Both the position numbers and the translations under genes were made by a program. This document shows, piece by piece, positions 29,373 through 40,030 of a DNA stretch of 64,000 nt; positions within the stretch are counted from its first letter, which is position 1; every line of letters begins with the position of its first letter. Source of the DNA: CAXXXW01 sp963665555 (GTDB lineage: Bacteria > Pseudomonadota > Alphaproteobacteria > Thalassobaculales > Thalassobaculaceae); the NCBI GenBank assembly GCA_963665555.2, contig OY762308.1, positions 2,046,001 to 2,110,000 of the forward strand, in the 5' to 3' direction. The notes beneath the pieces were generated by a model. That model searched no databases. It was not told where the DNA came from and saw only the letters and a list, made by a program, of their open reading frames with translations.

Positions 29373-29834
29373 ATGCGGACATTCCCGCGCCGCCGGCTCG
29401 CCGGCGCCCTCGCCGTGCTCCTGTCGGCATTCTGTCCCCTGTCCGCGGCGATGGCGTGCAGCTGTGCGGCGGAAAGCGAGGCGCTGGCGGTTCGGCGCGC
29501 CGATCTCGCCGTCGTGGCCACGGCCATCGCCGACGCGCCGTTCGATGTCCGAAAGGAACCGTCCGGCCTGTCGCGGCCGTCGCGCGCGGTGACCCTGTTC
29601 CGGGTGGAGCGCGTGCGCCGCGGCGCGTTCGACGGCGAACGCATGGCCGTGCTCCACCGCACCGACAGCGCGGCCTGCGGCCTCCGGTTTTCGGCCGGGG
29701 AGCGTTACCTTCTGGCGTTCCGGTTCCGCGCGGGGAAGACGGAGCCGGGTCCGCTCCGCATCGGCTTCTGCGGCGCGCGCCGATGGGCGGGGCTGGCGCG
29801 GCGGCCCCCCGCCGGCCGCGAGCATTCGCGATAG
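29373..29834 (+). CDS. Secreted TIMP/NTR-like protein
   Basis: A 153-residue exported protein. A signal peptide (RRRLAGALAVLLSAFCPLSAAMA) is predicted to be cut after A28, leaving a mature N-terminus C-S-C-A. Only two further cysteines follow, C102 and C133. In mature numbering the cysteines are 1, 3, 74 and 105, close to Cys1-Cys70 and Cys3-Cys99 of vertebrate TIMP-1, whose N-terminal C-x-C chelates the catalytic zinc of matrix metalloproteinases. The ADLAVVATAIADAP and VTLFRVERVRRGAF stretches suit the beta-barrel NTR fold. The next gene downstream encodes a matrixin-like zinc protease. A lipoprotein is possible (AMAC), though the -3 residue is atypical. The TIMP reading is inference. Confidence 0.65.
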   Translation: MRTFPRRRLAGALAVLLSAFCPLSAAMACSCAAESEALAVRRADLAVVATAIADAPFDVRKEPSGLSRPSRAVTLFRVERVRRGAFDGERMAVLHRTDSAACGLRFSAGERYLLAFRFRAGKTEPGPLRIGFCGARRWAGLARRPPAGREHSR

Positions 29835-30086
29835 GCCGCCGACCGGCCCCGGCCCCGCCGACGGGACGCGGCTGGCGCGGCCGGGGAGTTCGTTCGGACG
29901 CTTTCCCTTGTTCGCTATGCCTTCGTTTGGAGCACCTTCTTCGGACGCCGCCGCGGGGCCAGGTGTTTTTTCGCTTGACTCCGCGCGGCGGAGAGGCGGT
30001 ACGCTTGAGCATAGTGCTCCGCAGGCGGGCCGATGGTCAGGGGCCGCGACGGTCTCCCGGCCCCCGAGGACGAGGGAGGATGATCG

Positions 30087-32204
30087 ATGACGGTGGTGTC
30101 TCGGGAGTATGTGCTCGAAGGTTATAAGTGGAGCGGCGGCGCAAACGGAACCTCGGGAGGGACCGTGACATGGAGCAACGCCGCCTATAATTGGTCTGGT
30201 GATGACTTTAAGTTTGATAACACATTGAATGGCACGCAATTGAATTTGATTCGCCAAGCATTCGATGTGTGGGAAGCGGTCGCCGACATCGATTTTGTCG
30301 AGGTCGCGGACGCCGCAAACGTGGATATTCGCCTCGGGTTGAACTATATCGATGGAAACGGTGGAACTCTTGGGGCAGCACTCACTTCGTCGATTGGAAG
30401 TGAAATTACGAAATCTAGGATAGAATTCGATACAAATGAAGATTGGCATTACAGCGGTTACGATACGCTGGATTGGTATGAAATTAGCTTTCTGGATGTG
30501 GCGATACACGAGATCGGACACGCTATCGGTCTCGACCATTCTCAATATAGTTGGTCAATTATGTATGCGAAAGCCGCCGCTGGCGAACATATCGGGGGGC
30601 TGTCTTCGGACGATGTCGCCGGTGTTCAGCGAATTTACGGCGTCGCCGGATCGAATTCGCCGTCGACCGGCACCGCGGGTAACGACACGCTCGTTGGCAC
30701 CGCGGGCAATGACGCGCTCGACGGTCGGGGAGGTCATGACGAACTCGACGGCGGTTCCGGCGACGACCTGCTCTGGGGCGGGTCGGGAAACGACTGGCTG
30801 TGGGGCGGGTTGGGCGACGATACGCTTAGCGGCGAGAGCGGCGACGACAAACTCGACGGCAGTTGGGGCGACGACGCCCTTCGCGGCGGGACGGGCGACG
30901 ACCATCTCGACGGTTGGGACGGCGACGACAGCCTCGATGGCCACGAAGGCAACGACACGCTCTGGGGCGACTCGGGGAATGACCACCTCGATGGTTGGGG
31001 CGGGAACGACCTTCTCAGGGGCCATTCGGGCAACGACACGCTTTGGGGCGACACGGGCGACGATACCCTCTGGGGCGATTCGGACGACGACCTCCTCGAC
31101 GGTTGGGGCGGCCACGACATTCTCTACGGAAACAAAGGCCTCGACCGGCTTTATGGCGACGACGGGAACGACACGCTTTACGGCGGCCAGAACGCGGGGA
31201 CGCCGCGCGCGACGGCCGACGACGCCAGACCCAGGATGCGCGATGGCGTGGAGACTCTCTCGGGCGAAGGCGGCGACGATGTCCTCTACGGCAATTACGG
31301 CTCCGAACTCCTCTACGGCGGCACGGGCGCCGACAAGCTCTACGGCGGCAAGGAGGGGGACACGCTGTACGGCGGCTCGGGCAACGACGAGGTGTACGGC
31401 AACAAGGGAAACGACCTGCTTTATGGCGGCTCCGGCGCCGACACGCTGAAAGGCGGCGCGGGGGTGGATACGCTGTACGGAGGGCCGGGCGCGGATGTGT
31501 TCCATGTGGACGACGCGAGCGAAGTCGCGGACTTCAATGCCGCCGAAGGCGATATCGTCTATGTGAGCGGGGGGCGAGGAGTGTTCCTCTCGGGGACGGC
31601 CGGCCCGGATTGGATCCTCGGCGGACTGGGTAACGACACCATCTCCGGCGGCTACGGCGACGACACGCTCGACGGTTGGGAAGGCGACGACGAACTCAAT
31701 GGCGAAGAAGGCGACGACCTGCTTTGGGGCGATCCGGGGAACGACTGGCTGTGGGGCGGTCTGGGCAACGATACCCTTAGTGGCGATAGTGGCCACGACG
31801 AGCTCGACGGCAGTTGGGGTGACGATTTCCTTCTCGGCGGAACGGGCGACGACCATCTCGACGGTTGGGCGGGCAACGACGAGCTCCATGGCGAAGAAGG
31901 CAACGACACCCTCTGGGGCGATTCGGGCAACGACCGTCTCGACGGTTGGGGCGGCAACGATGTTCTCGAGGGCCATTCGGGCGACGACACCCTCTCGGGC
32001 GACTGGGGGAACGATGCACTCTGGGGCGGTTCGGGCAACGATATGCTCTGGGGCGGTAGTGGGAACGATGTGCTCCACCCGGGCCTCGGCGCGGACCGGA
32101 TGTACGGCGGGTCCGGAGCGGACACATTTTACGTTTACGCCGGATTCGAGAGCGAGGCGGTCGACTACAACCCGGCCCAGGGCGATGTGTTGATCTTCGT
32201 GTGA
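30087..32204 (+). CDS. Matrixin-like zinc metalloprotease with RTX (hemolysin-type) calcium-binding repeats
   Basis: A 705-residue secreted-type protein without a signal peptide. The catalytic zinc motif HEIGHAIGLDH is at residues 141-151 with the Met-turn SIM at 157-159, a metzincin/M10 pattern. Two blocks of GGxGxDxLx nonapeptide calcium-binding repeats follow: about residues 196-468, closed by FHVDDASEVADFNAAEGDIVYV, and about 507-680, closed by FYVYAGFESEAVDYNPAQGDVLIFV at the C-terminus. The blocks are strongly alike, an internal duplication. RTX proteins leave the cell by type I secretion; no ABC exporter or outer-membrane channel is in the window. The first 550 bases have noticeably lower GC than the repeat part. 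ATG 30087 follows GAGGGAGGA; an ATG at 30080 is in another frame. Preceded by the TIMP-like gene. Confidence 0.9.
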   Translation: MTVVSREYVLEGYKWSGGANGTSGGTVTWSNAAYNWSGDDFKFDNTLNGTQLNLIRQAFDVWEAVADIDFVEVADAANVDIRLGLNYIDGNGGTLGAALTSSIGSEITKSRIEFDTNEDWHYSGYDTLDWYEISFLDVAIHEIGHAIGLDHSQYSWSIMYAKAAAGEHIGGLSSDDVAGVQRIYGVAGSNSPSTGTAGNDTLVGTAGNDALDGRGGHDELDGGSGDDLLWGGSGNDWLWGGLGDDTLSGESGDDKLDGSWGDDALRGGTGDDHLDGWDGDDSLDGHEGNDTLWGDSGNDHLDGWGGNDLLRGHSGNDTLWGDTGDDTLWGDSDDDLLDGWGGHDILYGNKGLDRLYGDDGNDTLYGGQNAGTPRATADDARPRMRDGVETLSGEGGDDVLYGNYGSELLYGGTGADKLYGGKEGDTLYGGSGNDEVYGNKGNDLLYGGSGADTLKGGAGVDTLYGGPGADVFHVDDASEVADFNAAEGDIVYVSGGRGVFLSGTAGPDWILGGLGNDTISGGYGDDTLDGWEGDDELNGEEGDDLLWGDPGNDWLWGGLGNDTLSGDSGHDELDGSWGDDFLLGGTGDDHLDGWAGNDELHGEEGNDTLWGDSGNDRLDGWGGNDVLEGHSGDDTLSGDWGNDALWGGSGNDMLWGGSGNDVLHPGLGADRMYGGSGADTFYVYAGFESEAVDYNPAQGDVLIFV

Positions 32205-32231
32205 CGCCCCCCGCTCGCCCTCGCCCCCCCT

Positions 32232-33164
32232 TCAATACCCCGCCTGGCGGTCGATGAGGCCGAGGAGGGGGCGGTTTTCGCGGAGGCGGCGGATGTTGTC
32301 GACGAAGGTTCGCGCCACCGCCGGGATGTGGACCTCGGCGGCGTGGTGCGGCGTCATCAGGATGCGCGGGTCGTCCCAGAACGGGTGGTCCGTCGGCAGC
32401 GGCTCCTCCGCGAACACGTCCAGCGCCGCGCCGGCGAGCCGGCCGGAATCGAGCGCGGCCAGCAGGTCCGCCTCCACCAGCTGCGCGCCGCGCCCGGCGT
32501 TCAGCACATACGACCCGCGCGGCATCTTCTCGAACAGCGCCCGGTCCATCAGCCCGACGGTGGCCGGCGTGCTCGGCAGCAGGCAGAGCAGGTAGTTGGT
32601 GTCCGCCAGCATGGCGTCGAGGCCGTCGGCCCCGTGGAAGGACGGCACGCCCTCGATCTCCTTCGGCGAGCGGCTCCAGCCCTGGACGAACAAGCCCAGC
32701 CCCTTCAGCGTCCGCGCGACATGGGCGCCGAGATAGCCGAGGCCGAGCAGCCCGACGCGCACCGAATCGGTGTCGAAGGAGCGCTCCGGCGGCCAGGCGC
32801 GCCGCGCCCGCAGCGCGTCGTAATGCGCCGTCTCGCGGTGCAGGCGCAGGATGTTCATCGCCGCCCAGTGCGCCATCGCGCGCGCCATGTGCGGGTCCGT
32901 CAGCCGGACGATGGGGATGTCCGGCGGCAGGCCGGGGTCGAGCAGCACATGGTCCACCCCCGCCGCCATCGAGATGATCAGCCGCAGGTTGGGAAGCTTC
33001 GCCAGTTCCCCGTGCGGCATGTGCCAGACCATGGCGATGTCGATCTCGGCCGGGTCGCCGACATCCGGCCATTCCCGGATGTCGAGGCCGGGATCGATGG
33101 CGTTGAGTTCGGCGATGTAGCGGTCGGCCCGTTCGGAGCCGAGCTTGATGACGATGGCGGGCAT
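32232..33164 (-). CDS. D-2-hydroxyacid dehydrogenase, GhrA-like (second of tandem pair)
   Basis: A 310-residue NAD(P)-dependent dehydrogenase. The Rossmann motif is GLLGLGYLGAHVA (about residues 140-152), followed by LLCLLPSTPAT, NAGRGAQLVEADLLAALDSG and LDVFAEEPLPTDHPFW, with the catalytic His in MTPHHAAE. It resembles glyoxylate/hydroxypyruvate reductase A. It lies 23 bases downstream of a paralogue of identical length, on the same strand as yejABEF, and probably ends that transcript. Substrate among 2-keto acids not determined. Confidence 0.87.
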   Translation of the reverse strand: MPAIVIKLGSERADRYIAELNAIDPGLDIREWPDVGDPAEIDIAMVWHMPHGELAKLPNLRLIISMAAGVDHVLLDPGLPPDIPIVRLTDPHMARAMAHWAAMNILRLHRETAHYDALRARRAWPPERSFDTDSVRVGLLGLGYLGAHVARTLKGLGLFVQGWSRSPKEIEGVPSFHGADGLDAMLADTNYLLCLLPSTPATVGLMDRALFEKMPRGSYVLNAGRGAQLVEADLLAALDSGRLAGAALDVFAEEPLPTDHPFWDDPRILMTPHHAAEVHIPAVARTFVDNIRRLRENRPLLGLIDRQAGY

Positions 33165-33187
33165 GGGCGGGCCTTTCCGGGGCGTGG

Positions 33188-34120
33188 TCAGTACTGGCGG
33201 GCGCGGTCCACCGGGTTGGCCGGCTCCCGGCCCTCCGAGACCGCCACGATGGCGTCGGCGACCTGGGCGGCCGCGCTGCCGGCGTTGGTCTGGGCCGAGA
33301 CATGCGGCCACACCTGGACCTTCGGGTGCGTCCAGTAGGGATGGTCCGGCGGCAGCGGCTCCTCCTCGAACACGTCGAGCGCGGCGCCCGCGACATGGCC
33401 GGCATCGAGCGCCGCCAGCAGGTCGGCATCCACCACATGGCCGCCCCGGCCGGCGTTGACCACGAAGGCGCCCGCCGGCAGCAGGGCGAGCGAACGCGCG
33501 TTCACGATCCCCCGCGTCGCCGGGGTCAGCGGCAGCAGGCAGCACAGGATGTCGGTCCGGGCGAGGAAACCGGCGAATTGCGCGTCGCCGTGGAAGCCCG
33601 CCACGCCGGGGACGGTTTTCGGCGTCCGGCTCCAGCCGGCCGTGTCGAAGCCCAGCGCCGCGACCTTGCGCGCGGCGTCCTCGCCGAGCCGGCCCAGCCC
33701 CATGATCCCGACGCGCCGCTCCGAGGTTTCCGGCGGCGGCAGGACGCGCCATTCGCGCCGGCGCTGGAACGCCTCGTATTCCGGCCCCTGGCGGTGGAAG
33801 CGCAGCACGTTGAGCAGGATCCACTCGCTCATCGCGGCCGACATCCACGGATCGACCAGCCGGATCAGCCGCGCCCCCTCCGGGATGTCGAGATCGTCGA
33901 ACAGGTGGTCCACCCCCTGGCCGAGGGAGCAGACGCAGCGCAGCCCCGTCATCCCCCGCAGGCTGCCCGGCGGCAGATGCCAGACCAGCGCGAACTCGAC
34001 CTCCGACGGGTCGCCGACATCGGGCCAGACCCGGAAATCGAGGTCCGGCACGCGCTCGGCCAGCGCCGCGCCCCAGGCTTCCGGCGAGTCGTTGAGGGAG
34101 TGGAACAGCACGACCGGCAT
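33188..34120 (-). CDS. D-2-hydroxyacid dehydrogenase, GhrA-like (first of tandem pair)
   Basis: A 310-residue paralogue of the next gene. Rossmann motif GIMGLGRLGEDAARKVA, then CCLLPLTPATRGIVN, NAGRGGHVVDADLLAAL and LDVFEEEPLPPDHPYWTHP, with the catalytic His in WPHVSAQTN. Its N-terminal substrate domain starts MPVVLFHSLNDSPEAWGAAL, distinct from the paralogue (MPAIVIKLGSERADRYIAEL), so substrates may differ. It starts 47 bases after the yejF stop on the same strand. Confidence 0.87.
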   Translation of the reverse strand: MPVVLFHSLNDSPEAWGAALAERVPDLDFRVWPDVGDPSEVEFALVWHLPPGSLRGMTGLRCVCSLGQGVDHLFDDLDIPEGARLIRLVDPWMSAAMSEWILLNVLRFHRQGPEYEAFQRRREWRVLPPPETSERRVGIMGLGRLGEDAARKVAALGFDTAGWSRTPKTVPGVAGFHGDAQFAGFLARTDILCCLLPLTPATRGIVNARSLALLPAGAFVVNAGRGGHVVDADLLAALDAGHVAGAALDVFEEEPLPPDHPYWTHPKVQVWPHVSAQTNAGSAAAQVADAIVAVSEGREPANPVDRARQY

Positions 34121-34167
34121 GGGCTTTCCTTCGCGCCTCCGGGCCAGGGCCGGCGGACCGGCCGGGT

Positions 34168-35807
<1,640 letters not shown>

Positions 35808-35811
<4 letters not shown>

Positions 35812-36872
35812 GCGAAGGTCTTCCTGGGATCGAAGGCGTCCCGCACCGCCTCGCCGACGAAGATCAGCAGGCTCAGCATGATCGCCAGCACGAAGAACCC
35901 GGTCAGCCCCAGCCAGGGCGCCTGGAGGTTGTTCTTGCCCTGGTTCAGCAACTCGCCGAGCGAGGGCGACCCCGGCGGCAGGCCGAGGCCGAGGAAGTCG
36001 AGCGAGGTCAGCGCCGTCACGCCGCCGCCGAGGATGAAGGGCAGCATGGTCAGCGTCGCCACCATCGCGTTGGGCAGCACATGGCGGAACATGATCGTGC
36101 GGTCGCCGACGCCGAGCGCGCGGGCGGCGCGCACGAAATCGAGGTTGCGGGCGCGCAGGAACTCCGCCCGCACCACGCCCACCAGCGCCAGCCAGCTGAA
36201 CAGCAGCAGGATGAACAGCAGCACCCAGAACCCCGGGACCAGCACGCTCGACATGATGATCAGGATGTAGAGTTGCGGCATCCCGGCCCAGATTTCGACG
36301 AAGCGCTGGAACAGCAGGTCGAGCCAGCCGCCGTAATAGCCCTGCACCGCGCCGGCCGCGACGCCGATGACGCTGCTCAGCGCCGTCAGCGCGAGGCCGA
36401 ACAGCACCGACAGCCGGAAACCGTAGATCAGCCGGGCCGAAACGTCGCGCGCCTGGTCGTCCGTGCCGAGCCAGTGGCGCGAATCCGGCGGCGAGGGGGC
36501 CGGCCGGCCCAGCTCCCGGTCGATCGTGTCGTGGCTGAACGGGATCGGCGGCCAGAGCATCCAGCCCTTCTCCCCGATCAGCTCCCGCACGAAGGGGTCG
36601 GTGTAGTCCGCCTCCGTCGGGAAGTCGCCGCCGAACGCGGTCTCCGGGTAGGAGACCAGCGCGGGGAAGTAGAACGCGCCGTCGAAGCGCGCGAGGAAGG
36701 GCTTGTCGTTGGCCACCAATTCGGCGAACAGGCTGACCCCGAACAGGACGAGGAAAATCCAGAACGACCAGAAGCCGCGCCGGTTGCGCCGGAAATTCTC
36801 GACCCGCCGCAGGTTGAGCGGAGAGACGGCGATCCCCAGCACGCGCCCGCCGGCCCGCTTGCGCCGCGCCAT
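35808..36872 (-). CDS. yejE: ABC transporter permease YejE
   Basis: A 354-residue DppC-type permease. RRVENFRRNRRGFWSFWIFL, SRHWLGTDDQARDVSARLIYGFRLS and the EAA-like AARALGVGDRTIMFRHVLPNAMVATLTMLPF loop define the family. A long periplasmic insertion (DKPFLARFDGAFYFP to PPIPFSHDTIDRELG) between the first and second membrane segments is typical of YejE. It lies 3 bases after yejB. Confidence 0.92.
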
Positions 36873-36875
36873 CGC

Positions 36876-37997
36876 CTAGACCTCGCGGCTTTCGAAGTCG
36901 ATCCGGCGGTCGATCGCCACGTACATCAGGTCGCCGACGATCCCCATCAGCAGCCCCAGCAGGGTGAAGAAGTAGAGCGTGGCGAACATCACCGGGTAGT
37001 CGCGCCCGATCGCCGCCTCGAAGCCGAGCAGGCCCAGCCCGTCCAGCGAGAAGATGATCTCGATGATCAGCGAGCCGGTGAACAGGATGCCGATGAAGGC
37101 GCTCGGAAAGCCGGCGATCACGATCAGCATGGCGTTGCGGAACACATGGCCGTAGAGCACGCGCCGCTCGGTCAGCCCCTTGGCCCGGGCGGTGACCACG
37201 TACTGCTTGCCGATCTCCTCCAGGAAGGAGTTCTTGGTCAGCATGGTGAGGCCGGCGAAGCCGCCGATCACCATCGCGCCCACCGGCAGCACCATGTGCC
37301 AGAGGTAGTCCAGCGCCAGTTCCCACCACGGCATGTGCTCCCAGCCCTGCGAGACCAGGCCCCGGATCGGGAAGATCTGCCAGAAGCTCCCGCCGGCGAA
37401 CAGCACCACCAGCAGGATCGCGAACAGGAAGCCGGGAATGGCGTTGCCGACGATCACCAGCGCCGAGGTCCACACATCGAACCGGCCGCCGTCGCGCACC
37501 GCCTTGCGCACGCCGAGCGGGATCGAGACGAAATAGACCAGCAGCGTCGTCCACAGGCCGAGCGAGATCGACACCGGCATCTTCTCGATCACCAGGTCGA
37601 TCACCTTGCGGTCCTTGAAGTAGCTCTCGCCGAAATCGAACACGAGGTAGTTGCGCAGCATCAGGACGAAGCGCTCGTGCACCGGCTTGTCGAAACCGAA
37701 CTGGCGCTCGATCTCCTTGACGATTTCGGGGTCGAGGCCGCGGGCGCCGCGATAGGCGGAGTCGGCCGCGCCGCCGCCGCGGTCGGCCCCCGGCGCGGCG
37801 CCGGGCGCGGCCTGGGTGTCGCCGCCGCCGGTCCCGCTGATCCGCGAGGTCGCATCGACGCCGAGGCCCTGGATGGTGGCGATGGTCTGCTCCACCGGCC
37901 CGCCGGGCGCGAACTGCACGACGACGAAATTGACCAGGACGATCGCGAACAGCGTGACCGGGACGAACAGCAGGCGCTTGACGATATAGGCGAACAT
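36876..37997 (-). CDS. yejB: ABC transporter permease YejB
   Basis: A 373-residue DppB-type permease starting MFAYIVKRLLFVPVTLFAIVLVNF. The GGFAGLTMLTKNSFLEEIGKQYVVTARAKGL segment is the EAA loop region. A Gly/Ala-rich insert lies near residues 50-80 (GGGDTQAAPGAAPGADRGGG), between the first transmembrane helix and the ERQFGFDKP region, where YejB proteins usually have a periplasmic loop. Second gene of yejABEF; 35 bases after yejA. Confidence 0.92.
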   Translation of the reverse strand: MFAYIVKRLLFVPVTLFAIVLVNFVVVQFAPGGPVEQTIATIQGLGVDATSRISGTGGGDTQAAPGAAPGADRGGGAADSAYRGARGLDPEIVKEIERQFGFDKPVHERFVLMLRNYLVFDFGESYFKDRKVIDLVIEKMPVSISLGLWTTLLVYFVSIPLGVRKAVRDGGRFDVWTSALVIVGNAIPGFLFAILLVVLFAGGSFWQIFPIRGLVSQGWEHMPWWELALDYLWHMVLPVGAMVIGGFAGLTMLTKNSFLEEIGKQYVVTARAKGLTERRVLYGHVFRNAMLIVIAGFPSAFIGILFTGSLIIEIIFSLDGLGLLGFEAAIGRDYPVMFATLYFFTLLGLLMGIVGDLMYVAIDRRIDFESREV

Positions 37998-38032
37998 CGG
38001 GTCGCGATCCTAGGCGGGCGCCGGGCGCCGGG

Positions 38033-39901
38033 TCAATCGCCGCCGCCCTCCCGCCAGCGCGCCAGCGCGGCGTCCTTCTCCGGGTCGATCCACCAGGTCG
38101 AGGGGTAGCCGTGGCTGTGCCTCGCGACCGTTTCCGGCCGGCCGAACCTGTTCCAGAAGACGAGCCGCGCGGCGCGGGAATGGAAGTGCGGGACGACATA
38201 GTGGCTCCACAGCAGCACGCGGTCGAGCGCGCGCGTGCGCGCCACCAGGCTCTCGCGGCTCGGCGCGGCGATAACGAGCTCCACCAGTTCGTCCACCGCC
38301 GGGTCGCGGACGCCGATCAGGTTGCCGCTGCCCGGCGTGTCGGCGCGCTCGGAATGCCAGTAGTTGCGCTGCTCGTTGCCGGGGGAGAGTGACTGGCCGA
38401 AGGTATTGACGATCATGTCGAAGTCGAAATTGTCCACCCGGCTCTGGTACTGCGCCGGATCGACGGTGCGGACCGACATGTCGACGCCCAGCCGCTCCAG
38501 GTTGTCCTTGAACGGCAGCGCGATCTTCTCCATCGACGGCTGGGCCAGCAGCAACTCGAAGGCGAAGGCCTCGCCCGCCGCGTTCCTGAGCTTGCGGTCC
38601 TCCCCGACGCGCCAGCCCGCCTCGCCCAGCAGCGCGAAGGCCGCGCGCAGGTTGCGCCGGATGTTGCCGGACCCGTCGGTCTCCGGCGCCTCGTAGACGG
38701 TCGTGAAGACCTCCTCGGGAATCCGGCCCCGCAGGCCCTCCAGGATATCCAGCTCCTCGCCCGACGGCAGGCCGGCCCGGCGCGACGACAACTCCGTGTT
38801 GGAGAAATAGCTCTCCGTGCGCGTGTAGGCCCCGTACATGACGGTCTCGTTGGTCCACTCGAAGTCGAAGGCGCCGGTCAGCGCGCGGCGCACCCTGGGG
38901 TCGCGGAACAGCGGCTTGCGCGCGTTGAAGACGAAACCTTGCATGTGGGTCGAGTTCTCGTGCGGGATTTCGAGCTTGACCGCCATGCCGGCCTCCCGCG
39001 CGGGAAACTCGAAGGCGGTGGCCCAGCGCTTGGCGGAGTTCTCCTGGCGCAGGTCGAAGGCGCCGCTCTTGAACGCCTCCGTCGCCACGTCGCGGTCGCG
39101 GTAGTACTCGTAGCGGATCGAGTCGAAATTCCAGCGCCCGCGGTTCACCGGCAGGTCCGCCGCCCAGTAGTCCCGCACCCGCTCGTAGGAGATCGAGCGC
39201 CCGGCCTCCAGGCCCGAAATCCGATAGGGGCCGCTTCCCACCGGCGGCTCCAGCGTGGTCGCGGCGAAATCGCGGCCCTCCCAGTAGTGCTTCGGCAGCA
39301 CGACCATCTGCGCCACGATGAGCGGCAGTTCGCGGTTGGCGCCGCCGCCGGCGAAGCGGAAGACGACGCGCCGGTCGCCGTCCTTCTCCACGCTCTCCAC
39401 GTCGGCGTAGTACGAGCGGTAGAAGGGGTGGCCCACCTCCACCAGCGTCTCGAAGGTCCAGGCCACGTCGTCGGCCACGATCGGCTTGCCGTCGTGCCAG
39501 CGCGCGCGCGGGTCGAGCCGGAAGGCGACCCAGGACCGGTCCTCCGGGACCTCGATGCCCTCCGCGACCAGGCCGTAATAGGTGAACGGCTCGTCGGCCG
39601 AGGGGGTCATCAGCGTGTCGTAGACCAGGCCGATCCCCGCCGCCGCCAGGCCCTTCAGGATGAACGGGTTCAGGCTGTCGTAGGTCCGCGACGCCTCGGC
39701 GACGACCGCGCCGCCCTTCGGCGCGCCGGGGTTCGCGTAGTCGAAATGCGCGAAGTCCGGCCCGTATTTCGGCGCGCCGTGCATGGCGAAGCCGTGGACC
39801 GGCGCCGGGCCGGCGGGCGCGGCCGCCGCCGGAGCGAAGACGGGAGCCGCCAGCAGCGGCGCGGCGAGGGCGAGGGCGAGGGTTCTCGTTCGGTTGAACA
39901 T
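38033..39901 (-). CDS. yejA: Extracellular solute-binding protein YejA (peptide/microcin C type)
   Basis: A 622-residue SBP family 5 protein. A signal peptide (ALALAAPLLAAPVFAPAAAAPAG) precedes HGFAMHGAPKYGPDFAHFDYANPGAPKGG, the characteristic YejA beginning. YDSLNPFILKGLAAAG and RNLRAAFALLGEAGW segments are family-typical. It captures oligopeptides in the periplasm for the YejBEF importer. Start ATG 39901 follows GGGAGGACC. First gene of a six-gene minus-strand operon ending in two GhrA-like genes. The 129 bases up to the next gene hold no clear promoter. Confidence 0.93.
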   Translation of the reverse strand: MFNRTRTLALALAAPLLAAPVFAPAAAAPAGPAPVHGFAMHGAPKYGPDFAHFDYANPGAPKGGAVVAEASRTYDSLNPFILKGLAAAGIGLVYDTLMTPSADEPFTYYGLVAEGIEVPEDRSWVAFRLDPRARWHDGKPIVADDVAWTFETLVEVGHPFYRSYYADVESVEKDGDRRVVFRFAGGGANRELPLIVAQMVVLPKHYWEGRDFAATTLEPPVGSGPYRISGLEAGRSISYERVRDYWAADLPVNRGRWNFDSIRYEYYRDRDVATEAFKSGAFDLRQENSAKRWATAFEFPAREAGMAVKLEIPHENSTHMQGFVFNARKPLFRDPRVRRALTGAFDFEWTNETVMYGAYTRTESYFSNTELSSRRAGLPSGEELDILEGLRGRIPEEVFTTVYEAPETDGSGNIRRNLRAAFALLGEAGWRVGEDRKLRNAAGEAFAFELLLAQPSMEKIALPFKDNLERLGVDMSVRTVDPAQYQSRVDNFDFDMIVNTFGQSLSPGNEQRNYWHSERADTPGSGNLIGVRDPAVDELVELVIAAPSRESLVARTRALDRVLLWSHYVVPHFHSRAARLVFWNRFGRPETVARHSHGYPSTWWIDPEKDAALARWREGGGD

Positions 39902-40030
39902 GCTTGGGTCCTCCCGGTCCGGGTTCGCGTGTCGCCCGCGAGCATGGCGGCGCGATAAGGCGCGAATGGGGCGGCGATCGCGGCGGCGCGGCGAGGTTGC
40001 GATGCTGTATGGCGCAAATCGGGCGGCCGG

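Noticed and set aside
29975..30010. Promoter for the metalloprotease (TTGACT ... TACGCT)
   Set aside because: The spacer would be 19 bases and the -10 is weak; left out as not supported.
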